DNA of 39,555 bases from Fibrobacter sp. GTDB lineage: Bacteria; Fibrobacterota; Fibrobacteria; Fibrobacterales; Fibrobacteraceae. The DNA is taken from NCBI GenBank assembly GCA_017550445.1, contig JAFZOV010000175.1, positions 1-39,555 of the forward strand. Reading direction: 5' to 3'. The translations under genes and the position numbers were made by a program. The notes under the pieces are model-generated. The model worked only from the letters and a program-made list of their open reading frames with translations. It did not search any database and was not told where the DNA came from. Numbering within the stretch: position 1 is the first letter of the stretch; each line of letters starts with the position of its first letter. Positions 14,868-22,493 of the stretch are shown here, one piece after another.

Positions 14868-16010
14868 TCAAATGCGATCAATCCCTTCGAATACGATGTC
14901 ATCGATTTGAAGGAACGTGCCGCCCTTAACGTATACAGAGAAGAGGCCTATTTCGGCTGCAATGTCGCCGAAGTGAACCTGATAACTGTCATCTCGTAAG
15001 GTTTCTTCGCCAGGACGGAACACGACTTCGTGCCAGTTCTCGTCAGCAAAGCCTTTCCATAGAATTCTGCGGTGTACATTTGTTTCAACTTCTTTGTAAT
15101 GTTCTAGCGTTACGTAGAAATTGCAGTCACTGCGAACTTTCATGCGAATGGCTGTAAGGCGGGACAAGTCATAGTAGCCCGTATCGAGCCCAAGACGCGT
15201 ATTGACCATTACAAAGCCGGAATCAGAAATAGCGAACTTGAGAGACAGGAATTTCCCGCCGATACTTTCATCATCTTCAAGAGCGCCGACAAAGCCCGTT
15301 GAGGAATCCGGGGCAATAAATTTCGCATTGCCGGCGGGAACGTAGAGCCAACCAGAATTCGGATACTCTTTTGCCAAGTTATTCAGACTATCGCCATCAT
15401 CAAAGTCTTCGAATACGAATTCGCGGGTAACGCCCGGAACACGGAACAGCGTATCTGCGGTGGCACCGGTATCGAGTTCAACCGTTGCAATGAGGGAATC
15501 GTCAGCAGCAACGTTGAATACCCCGGCCGGTACATGGGCGAATGTGTATTCGCCCCCGCTGCGGAGGGCCACGTAGGGCGTAGATTCAAGTGCGAGTGCG
15601 TCAAAGAGCGCCGCAGAGTCGGCCTCCGCAGCGCCCGTGCGCACCGTGAGGCTTGCCGAAGCGTAGAGCGGGATTTCAGTGCGGGCGGTATCGAACGGCG
15701 TCCACGCCATCAGCGAGGAATCCTCGCCCGCGATACCTTCGACGAAAACTCCGTTTGCAATTGTATCGGTATGTACAGTAAATTGCACGACGCCCGCAGT
15801 GTCCGCTTCGGCAGTTCCCAATACGGCAAGCGAACCCTTGGCGTAAAGCGTGAGGCGCGCACGAGGTACCGGCATGCGGGAAGCATCCACTACAGTAAAC
15901 GCAATCCCGTTCGTGGTCTCGCTCGTAGCTCCGGCACTGTCCGAATGCGACTCGGAACACGCCCAGAAAAAGGCTGCGAAAAACATCAATACAAAAACAC
16001 GAACCATCAT
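14868..16010 (-). CDS. Surface lipoprotein with Ig-like region and CBM-like C-terminal module
   Basis: From the ATG at 16010 the protein has 380 residues. A longer frame back to 16070 exists, but this ATG shares one base with the upstream TIGR02147 stop (TGATG) and puts a lipoprotein signal at the N-terminus with Cys18 (FFWAC). After a Ser/Thr-rich stretch come a regulatory/Ig-like beta region (about 35-115), a middle region, and a C-terminal module (about 199-380) opening with FEDFDDGDSLNN and ending LQIDDIVFEG. This module is related to the CBM11-like modules of the neighbouring secreted protein. It is translationally coupled to the TIGR02147 gene. Its function is unknown; sugar binding at the cell surface is inferred. 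Confidence 0.75.
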   Translation of the reverse strand: MMVRVFVLMFFAAFFWACSESHSDSAGATSETTNGIAFTVVDASRMPVPRARLTLYAKGSLAVLGTAEADTAGVVQFTVHTDTIANGVFVEGIAGEDSSLMAWTPFDTARTEIPLYASASLTVRTGAAEADSAALFDALALESTPYVALRSGGEYTFAHVPAGVFNVAADDSLIATVELDTGATADTLFRVPGVTREFVFEDFDDGDSLNNLAKEYPNSGWLYVPAGNAKFIAPDSSTGFVGALEDDESIGGKFLSLKFAISDSGFVMVNTRLGLDTGYYDLSRLTAIRMKVRSDCNFYVTLEHYKEVETNVHRRILWKGFADENWHEVVFRPGEETLRDDSYQVHFGDIAAEIGLFSVYVKGGTFLQIDDIVFEGIDRI

Positions 16011-16855
16011 CAATCTCTTTTCTTCATCATCGGAAACAATTGAAAATTTAATTGATAAACGCTGTCGCAAATTTGGGAGGGCATTGAATTTGCCACTTTT
16101 ACAATGGATTTACGCGCATCTGCGATGATATCGCGAATTTTTTGTATCTGCGAGGAATCAAGAGCCATAGTGAGAGTGCTGATATCACGATTTTCTTTCG
16201 GTGTTTCAGCAATTGAGCGATGCGCCAGACCGGCAATACTCTTCTGGTATTCACTGATAGAGGCACTCAGCCAATGTTCCTGTGTCTTCAGGTGCGCATC
16301 CGTCGGGACAATCCGGCCATCTTTTCGTTGGTACGCAAGCCCGAGCTGCAACAACGCCTCGACAGCGTTTTCCACCTGGTCTGCAGAGAGTTTCGGAACG
16401 CAACATTCCCCAAGAGCGGCCGCATGATCCGGACCGTGGTAGTCAAACACATCTAGCGCAGAACGAATCATCGGATAAAACCACTGCTGAAAATAGCGGT
16501 ACCGAGCCTCGTCCAATTCACGACAACTCGATGGACGCATTTTCTGAAGCGCCTCGAAATGTTTGCTCACGTCATCATCTGTTTTCGCCTTTGCGTAAGC
16601 CACCATCTCGCGGAAATATTCCGCCTCGTCACCCTTGTAGCAAAAGAACTCCACGAACGAATCAACGTTTTTTGGCGATGCATGCCGCTTGCCCTGCAAA
16701 ATTTTCAAGAGGAGGCTTGCGTCCATGCCGACCGCCGTGGCAAACACGCGGTAACTGAAAGTCGAATCTAGCGACTTTTCCAATTCGTAAAAATCCGACA
16801 GGAATTTGCGGTAATCGGAATAATCATAGATGTTTATCTTGTTCCTTGCAAACAT
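16010..16855 (-). CDS. TIGR02147-family HTH protein (copy 1)
   Basis: From ATG 16855 the protein has 281 residues. This start is chosen because the family opening INIYDYSDYRKFL follows at once and GCAGG lies upstream; the longer frame to 16945 is unsupported. Features are an HTH-like segment (about 33-75, with the LQGKRHASP turn), an EAEYF motif, a YRYFQQWFYP motif, a winged-helix-like segment (LLQLGLAYQRKDGRIVPT), and the C-terminal STLTMALDSS and VYQLNFQLFP motifs. The second copy at 28231 shares each of these. A cytoplasmic DNA-binding regulator is inferred. It overlaps the lipoprotein start by one base; TATCTTTA (16871-16878) is a likely -10. Confidence 0.88.
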   Translation of the reverse strand: MFARNKINIYDYSDYRKFLSDFYELEKSLDSTFSYRVFATAVGMDASLLLKILQGKRHASPKNVDSFVEFFCYKGDEAEYFREMVAYAKAKTDDDVSKHFEALQKMRPSSCRELDEARYRYFQQWFYPMIRSALDVFDYHGPDHAAALGECCVPKLSADQVENAVEALLQLGLAYQRKDGRIVPTDAHLKTQEHWLSASISEYQKSIAGLAHRSIAETPKENRDISTLTMALDSSQIQKIRDIIADARKSIVKVANSMPSQICDSVYQLNFQLFPMMKKRD

Positions 16856-16940
16856 GGGCAAACCTGCATTTAAAGATACATTCCTTTTTATAAATAAAAT
16901 CGTTTTTTGCCTGTTGCATGCCTGGATTTTTTTACCTGTT

Positions 16941-16970
16941 GACAAATTTGTCCACAGTAAACAAATTTAT
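16941..16970. promoter_or_regulatory. Palindrome and half-site repeat in the TIGR02147/CE15 divergent region
   Basis: GACAAATTTGTC (16941-16952) is a perfect 12-bp palindrome overlapping a TTGACA, and its half ACAAATTT recurs 19 bp later at 16961-16968. It lies between divergent genes, so it is a candidate operator for the TIGR02147 protein or the CE15 gene. The ~200-bp spacer also holds TATATTTA (16997-17004), a likely -10 for the CE15 gene. Confidence 0.5.
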
Positions 16971-17059
16971 ACAGCCTAGTCTATTTTATTCATACATATA
17001 TTTATGTTAGGATGTTTATCATGGTGGATTGGGATCTTGTTTGGAGAAAGGAGTGAAAG

Positions 17060-18574
17060 ATGAAAAAGAGCCTCTATACGGCCCTTCTTTTGGGTTTATG
17101 TTCTGTAGTTTCTGCAGAGATGCCGCTCAACTTTGATGTCGAAAACCGAGGCAAAGACCTTGGAACCAAAGCCGGCGAACTCAAAACCAACAAGAAACTT
17201 CCCAACCCGTTTGAATTCCACGATGGTTCGAAAGTCACCAAGTACGGCGACTGGAGCAAGCGCCGTAACGAAATCAAGGCAGATATCGAAAAATACGAAA
17301 TCGGCGAAAAACCGATTCCTGCAGATGTGAGCGCAACGTATAGCGGCGGCACCCTTACCGTCACCGTCAAGGAAGGCGGCAAGACGGCGACGATTACATC
17401 CAAGTTCAGCATTCCTTCAGGCAACGGCCCGCACCCGATTATCATCGGCATGAACAGCGGCACGGGATCGCTTTCTTCGAGCCTCTTCAGCGGATTTGTG
17501 CAGGTGCCTTTCAGCCATGACCAAGTGGCAAAATATTCCATGAACGGCCAGAAGGATACGAGCGTCGGCTTTTACAAGTTCTACGGCGACAAAAATCAGA
17601 ACGGAGACTATTCCGCATGGTCGTGGGGCGTGAGCCGCCTAATCGACGGTCTGGCAATCATTGCCGACGAATACCACCTCGACATGAGCAAGATTGCAGT
17701 CACGGGCTGTTCCTATGCAGGCAAGATGGCCCTATTCGCAGGAGCCTTCGACGAACGTGTGACGCTTACCATTGCCCAGGAATCGGGCGGTGGCGGCATC
17801 AACTCTTGGCGTACTTCCGCGGACTTCGCGAGCCGCGGCACGAACATCGAAAAAATTGACAACACGAACTACAGCTGGTTCATGCAGAGCCTGAAGAGCC
17901 AAGATCCGTACAAGCTCCCGCACGACCACCACGAACTCATTGCGATGATTGCTCCGCGCGCAGTGATTGCACTCGGCAACCCCGGTTACGAATGGCTCGG
18001 CGACGAATCGGGCTACAAGTCCGTGATGGCAGCAACCGAAGTGTGGAAGGCCATGGGCATCGAAGACCGCATCGGCTTTGACTTCACCGGTGGCCATGAG
18101 CATTGCCAGGCGGCCAGCAGCCAGAATAATTCGGTGACAGCGTTTGTCGACAAGTTTCTGCGCAACAAGGATGCCAATACTGATATTCACGTAAAGCCCT
18201 CTAACGGCAAGGGATTCAAGATTGACAATTATGCCGACTGGATTGATTGGGAAACACCCTCGCTTCCGTACGAAGAAACCAAGCCGGATTCCGCAAAGCC
18301 AGACTCTTCCAAGGGAGACTCTTCATCAGTGTCCTTGAAGATGGCACGCCTCGCTCCGTCAATGAGCATGCACGTTGTCGGCAACAATCTCGAAGTACTC
18401 GGAGCACCCGAAGGCTCGAAGATTCGCGTATTCGACTTGCAAGGTAATCTCGTCCGCGAATTTGGCGAAAGAGGCGGAAACCTTGCGGGAATCCGTAACG
18501 GCAAGCTGACTGCAGTACTTGTCAGCAGTTGCGGACAAAAGCTCGGTTACAAGTCGTTCAGCTACTGGAAATAG
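17060..18574 (+). CDS. CE15 glucuronoyl esterase with sorting tail
   Basis: The 504-residue protein has a signal peptide (about 1-19) and a CE15 catalytic domain (about 30-370). CE15 enzymes cleave the ester between lignin alcohols and 4-O-methyl-glucuronic acid of glucuronoxylan. The nucleophile motif is GCSYAGK (Ser218), with an acidic partner in QESGGGG (Glu241) and the His motif GGHEHC (about His346). A linker rich in KPDS/SSS (about 412-428) leads to a C-terminal tail with RVFDLQGNLVREF. AAAGGAG precedes the ATG by 7 bp. Its last codons overlap the convergent pectate lyase gene by 13 bp. Confidence 0.9.
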   Translation: MKKSLYTALLLGLCSVVSAEMPLNFDVENRGKDLGTKAGELKTNKKLPNPFEFHDGSKVTKYGDWSKRRNEIKADIEKYEIGEKPIPADVSATYSGGTLTVTVKEGGKTATITSKFSIPSGNGPHPIIIGMNSGTGSLSSSLFSGFVQVPFSHDQVAKYSMNGQKDTSVGFYKFYGDKNQNGDYSAWSWGVSRLIDGLAIIADEYHLDMSKIAVTGCSYAGKMALFAGAFDERVTLTIAQESGGGGINSWRTSADFASRGTNIEKIDNTNYSWFMQSLKSQDPYKLPHDHHELIAMIAPRAVIALGNPGYEWLGDESGYKSVMAATEVWKAMGIEDRIGFDFTGGHEHCQAASSQNNSVTAFVDKFLRNKDANTDIHVKPSNGKGFKIDNYADWIDWETPSLPYEETKPDSAKPDSSKGDSSSVSLKMARLAPSMSMHVVGNNLEVLGAPEGSKIRVFDLQGNLVREFGERGGNLAGIRNGKLTAVLVSSCGQKLGYKSFSYWK

Positions 18575-20865
18575 CGGCGCTTTACCTTGCCCGCTGTGGT
18601 GTATTCCACCACGATGACCCGCGTAGCGGGCATTTTCGCAGGCTTCTGAACGCCTGCGAACAGCGGGCGCCCTTGCAGGTCAAAGATGCGGTAGTAGGCG
18701 GCTTCTGCTTCAGTTGCACGCATCGGAGAGGCAACTATTCCAGTCGTCGTGCTACTGCTAGATTCAACGATTTCACTCGAAGATGATTCCGGAACAACAG
18801 AACTCGAGCTAAGCGCCCCCTCCACCGTAAATGTCACGAATTCGCTCATCTGCGTGAGTCCGGAATTATCCGTAACCACGGCAACTGCAGAATGCGTACC
18901 GCCATCAAGATCCTTGACTTCTACCTGGTACGGCGAAGCAGTTGCGGTCCCGACCAGCGTATTACCGACATAAAAAGCGACACTCTTGACGGAACCGTCG
19001 TTATCCTTGGCGTCGGCCTTCAGAGTGACAGTCTTACCTGCATCAAATTTTGTACCTGCAGTCGGCGCGGTGAGCGACACGATTGCAGCCTTGTTGCTCT
19101 GACCAAAGCCCTGATTGTATTCCGGCATCTTGCCGTAGCGGCCACCGACGCCAGCAAGGTTCGGGATTTCTTTCGGGAGGTTCGCAACGGTGCGCTTTTC
19201 GAAGCTGTAGCTCGGCGTGAACGTTTCGGCCTGCGGAATGCCACTGGTCACAATACCGTTGTAACGATGTTGTTGCTTAGTGCCGTTACCGAGGGTGACA
19301 CCGCTGAAATACACATAGCCGTAATCGCCCCATTCGGCAAGGTAACCCGCGCCGTTGTCGATGTAGCTATTTTCGTAACGCACATAAGCCTTGGCGCTTG
19401 CGCTGTGGCCATTGGCGCCCGCCACAAAGAAGCGGTTATAATCCACATACTGGTTGTACAAATGCACCTGCGAACCGTTGTTTTCGCCAGTCACCTTCGG
19501 AACGCGGCCGTAAGTGTTGTGCCAGTAGTTATTCGCATAAGTCAAGTGGGCGTCTTCGACCAGCGCCATGTAGGGGTCAGTACCCCAGCAGTTGTATTCG
19601 TTGGCGCCGTCAAAATCCAAGTAGCTGATGGTCGCATCATCGACAAATTCCATGTCCATGCCGTCGCTAATCCACTTGTAGCTAATATGGTCTGCCCAGA
19701 ACTTTTTCACATGAGCAGACGCTGTGCCCACCGTTTCGAGGCCATCGCCGCCTTCAATCAGGTGCGGGTTCACGTCGTAAATGGCGAGGTTACGGTAAAT
19801 GTGGTTATAAGAGCCTTCGTTGCTGCGAATCGCAATCGATGCGCCGCGCAAGTTCGCGCCGCGACCCATACCGACAAGCGTCTTGTTCGGCTTTGTCGTA
19901 ATCCAGTTTTCCCACTGTTGCAGGTTTTCGCTTTCCTGCACAATCTGCACGCCGTTTTCGTTCAAGTCGGCGCAGCTATTCGCCTTGAAGGTAATGCGGT
20001 AGAACGTATTCGTCTTGCCAGTGACGCGGTTCTTTTCGTCGCATGTCTTTTTGCACCAAGTGCGGTTCTTGCTCTTAGCTTCGGTCACGGCATTTCTGAA
20101 ATGCCTAAAATCGTAAGTGCCTTCGGGCACGAGAATCGTCACCGCATCGTTACTTTGCAGATGCTTGCGGATGCCGGTCGAATCGGTCGCAATCACGACG
20201 CTGCCGGCAGCGCCACCCGTTGCAGAAGCACCAAAACCTTCGGCTTTTACGTAGAAGGTGTAAAGCAGTACGGCCGTCGGGTCAGTTTCTGCAGAAGTCC
20301 AAATCCACTTGGCCTGCGTATTGGCGGCAAAGCCATTCAACTCGCCGCCACTTGGGAGTTTGTCGCTAGAATAGCTAAGGGCTGTAGCGCCACCCCACTG
20401 GCTAAGGTCACGACCCTTATTTTTCCAAGAGGCGTTGCCTACGCTGGGTTTTGATTTCCAACCGCTGCCGGAATAGTAAGATTTATCGAGATCGTCAATT
20501 TGCACCATGACGCCGGGGGCACCCTTGCCGTTCACGCCCACCACCGAAATGGCATTTTCGCCCGGGAGGAACGTCATCGGGATAAAACGCACGCGGCCCG
20601 CCTGGTTGTCTTCGGTGAGCAAGGCTCCATTGTGGTAAAGTCTGTAACCGCCATCGGCCACGATCCAGATACCCGGACCTTCGCCTGCGTTGTATGTCGC
20701 CGCAATCAACTGCGAACCGATTTTATCGCCGCCACCATAAGCGGCATCAGAAGGGAAATTCACCACTTCTGTCGCAGGAACAGCAGCCTGCACTGCAGAA
20801 ATTCCAAAAAGCGAGACAACGCCCGCCAAGGTTAACCTACCAAACATGTTTCCCATCCAATTCAT
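18562..20865 (-). CDS. PL1-family pectate lyase with accessory modules and sorting tail
   Basis: The 767-residue protein has a signal peptide (about 1-27) and an N-terminal beta-rich accessory region (about 30-210). A parallel beta-helix of PL1 type follows (about 212-575; KTLVGMGRGANLRG, IEGGDGLETVG, DHISYKWISDGMDM, and the catalytic Arg454 in YGRVPKV). Then come an Ig-like module (about 593-682; SLTAPTAGTKFDAGKTVTL), a serine-rich linker (686-706) and a C-terminal sorting-like tail (YRIFDLQGRPLF). PL1 lyases cleave polygalacturonate by beta-elimination with Ca2+. The start has AAAAGGTG upstream. An inverted repeat CCCCTA/TAGGGG (20883-20905) just upstream could be an operator. The tail overlaps the convergent CE15 gene. 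Confidence 0.92.
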   Translation of the reverse strand: MNWMGNMFGRLTLAGVVSLFGISAVQAAVPATEVVNFPSDAAYGGGDKIGSQLIAATYNAGEGPGIWIVADGGYRLYHNGALLTEDNQAGRVRFIPMTFLPGENAISVVGVNGKGAPGVMVQIDDLDKSYYSGSGWKSKPSVGNASWKNKGRDLSQWGGATALSYSSDKLPSGGELNGFAANTQAKWIWTSAETDPTAVLLYTFYVKAEGFGASATGGAAGSVVIATDSTGIRKHLQSNDAVTILVPEGTYDFRHFRNAVTEAKSKNRTWCKKTCDEKNRVTGKTNTFYRITFKANSCADLNENGVQIVQESENLQQWENWITTKPNKTLVGMGRGANLRGASIAIRSNEGSYNHIYRNLAIYDVNPHLIEGGDGLETVGTASAHVKKFWADHISYKWISDGMDMEFVDDATISYLDFDGANEYNCWGTDPYMALVEDAHLTYANNYWHNTYGRVPKVTGENNGSQVHLYNQYVDYNRFFVAGANGHSASAKAYVRYENSYIDNGAGYLAEWGDYGYVYFSGVTLGNGTKQQHRYNGIVTSGIPQAETFTPSYSFEKRTVANLPKEIPNLAGVGGRYGKMPEYNQGFGQSNKAAIVSLTAPTAGTKFDAGKTVTLKADAKDNDGSVKSVAFYVGNTLVGTATASPYQVEVKDLDGGTHSAVAVVTDNSGLTQMSEFVTFTVEGALSSSSVVPESSSSEIVESSSSTTTGIVASPMRATEAEAAYYRIFDLQGRPLFAGVQKPAKMPATRVIVVEYTTAGKVKRRYFQ

Positions 20866-21037
20866 TTTTGTACACCTTTTGTCCCCTACCGTGTTGCTCT
20901 AGGGGCTCAAAAAAGAATATAAACTACTATGGCGCCGATTCATAGCATTTTTAGAGAGCCGCCCTATTTAGCGTTGTACTATAGGCAACAGACTTCATTT
21001 TGACTATCTTTTCACATAGTTGTTTAGGGTATTGATC

Positions 21038-22315
21038 ATGAAAAACAGAAAATCCTTCTTTTCTGCAAAAACGGCTGTTGCCGCATGGAGTTTAGCAATG
21101 GGCCTTGCAGGATTCGCCACAGCAGCACCGATCGAAACTGTTCCCTGGAACGGTCACGTCGGGGCCGTGAGTTTCACTTTTGACGACGCGCTTGAAAATC
21201 AGGTACAGAACCTGAAGCCCATTCTTGACGAGATGCCAGACGTTCACGTCACGTTTTTCCTCACGAACATGGGGAACGGTCTCCAGAAAAATGCGGTGGG
21301 TTTTGCAGCCCTTGCAAAGGCGGGGCACGAAATCGGGAACCACACCGATACGCACGCCCACTTGAGTGGCATCAGCAGCAATAGCGAACTGGAAAAAGAA
21401 ATCGTCACCTTCGCTGACAAAATCGAAAGCGTCATGGCAGAAAACGGCGCAAAGGTCCGCGTCACATCGCTCGCCACGCCCTTCTGCGAAAACAACGACC
21501 AGGTCAGCGCCGTCATAGACACGCGCCACTTTATTAACCGCGACTGCGGCTGGCACGGGCGAAACGAGTGGGATGTGGAAGCGAAATGGATGAGCATCCA
21601 GGCCAAGATTTGGACTCGCTCCGGCGCAAGCGTAACCGAATTGCTCTCGTCGCTGGACACGGCAGCATTCATCGGCGACTTCAGCAACGCAAACCCTTGG
21701 GATGTCTCGGTAAAAGGAGGCTCTTGGCTGGTGGTGTTGAACCACGGCGTAACCGACGATACCGGCGACGACTACTCCATCAACCCGGCAGACATCAAGA
21801 AGCTTTTCCAGCACGCCCTTGAAAACGACTTGTGGACAGCCCCCTTCGGCACCATTGGCGCTTACCACCGCGCACACTTCATTGTGGACAAGGCCGAGAA
21901 AACAGCAACTGAAAACGGCTATACGGTCAAGTGGGATATTCCCAACGAGCACATGCCCGAAAGCGTTCCGCTCCGCGTCAAGATCGACACTAAGTCCGTG
22001 GACGAAAAGGCAGTGGTCGAGCAAGACGGCAAAATCCTAAAGCCTGAAAGCGACGGCACCTACATCATTGAATTTATGGCGAAGGCACTCACCGTGCGCA
22101 AGCCCAAGGAAGGCGAAGATAATCCCATTGCAATTCGAGCAACCTCGCAAATCAATCGCGATTATACGAAGTTTACGCTATTCGACATGAACGGCAATAA
22201 CCTCGGCTCTGTGGACGGATTCGAAGTCCCCGAAAGATTCCCCAAAGGCGCCTATATCATTCGTGCCGAAGCAAAGGGACTCTCGCCGAAGATCGTGAAG
22301 GTTCAGTCTAAGTAA
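21038..22315 (+). CDS. CE4-type polysaccharide deacetylase/esterase with sorting tail
   Basis: The ATG at 21038 is chosen (425 residues): it follows AGGG by 8 bp and starts a signal peptide (about 1-30); the in-frame TTG at 21020 adds only six residues. The NodB-type domain has TFDDA (Asp49/Asp50) and the metal-binding HTDTH (His102, His106) within GHEIGNHTDTHAH. CE4 enzymes remove acetyl groups from xylan, chitin or peptidoglycan; in this neighbourhood acetylxylan is a reasonable inference. The C-terminal end (FTLFDMNGNNLG, then KGAYIIRAEA) is the same kind of sorting tail. TATCTTTT (21005-21012) is a possible -10; a terminator lies at 22421. Confidence 0.88.
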   Translation: MKNRKSFFSAKTAVAAWSLAMGLAGFATAAPIETVPWNGHVGAVSFTFDDALENQVQNLKPILDEMPDVHVTFFLTNMGNGLQKNAVGFAALAKAGHEIGNHTDTHAHLSGISSNSELEKEIVTFADKIESVMAENGAKVRVTSLATPFCENNDQVSAVIDTRHFINRDCGWHGRNEWDVEAKWMSIQAKIWTRSGASVTELLSSLDTAAFIGDFSNANPWDVSVKGGSWLVVLNHGVTDDTGDDYSINPADIKKLFQHALENDLWTAPFGTIGAYHRAHFIVDKAEKTATENGYTVKWDIPNEHMPESVPLRVKIDTKSVDEKAVVEQDGKILKPESDGTYIIEFMAKALTVRKPKEGEDNPIAIRATSQINRDYTKFTLFDMNGNNLGSVDGFEVPERFPKGAYIIRAEAKGLSPKIVKVQSK

Positions 22316-22329
22316 CAACAGCTTCAGTA

Positions 22330-22370
22330 TTCCAAATTGGACTAATTTCAAGAAAAGTCCACTATTGGAA
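22330..22370. repeat. Imperfect long hairpin after the CE4 gene
   Basis: TTCCAAATTGGACT (22330-22343) and AGTCCACTATTGGAA (22356-22370) pair along most of their length around a 12-nt loop. There is no T tract, so it is not a terminator; a further TTCCAAATT copy lies near 22397. It may be an mRNA 3'-end structure or a protein-binding site. Confidence 0.45.
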
Positions 22371-22420
22371 CAATTCGCCCCATACGGGAATTTTCGTTCC
22401 AAATTAAAGTCGTGCAAAAC

Positions 22421-22447
22421 AAAGTGACAACTTTTTGTCACTTTTTT
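22421..22447 (+). terminator. Intrinsic terminator of the CE4 gene
   Basis: A perfect 9-bp stem AAAGTGACA/TGTCACTTT with a 6-nt loop is followed by TTT. It lies about 105 bp after the CE4 stop and about 47 bp before the next start. Confidence 0.75.
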
Positions 22448-22493
22448 CTTGTTGTTGACAGAGGTAATTTTATAAAAAACAAAGGGGTGTTTT

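Noticed and set aside
16011..16070. N-terminal extension of the copy-1 lipoprotein
   Set aside because: It would overlap the TIGR02147 gene and place charged residues before the lipoprotein signal; ATG 16010 gives a proper signal and stop/start coupling.
18892..20454. 520-codon plus-strand ORF
   Set aside because: It is antisense to the pectate lyase gene, whose protein has clear PL1 motifs. The antisense translation has no recognisable domain and reflects codon bias.
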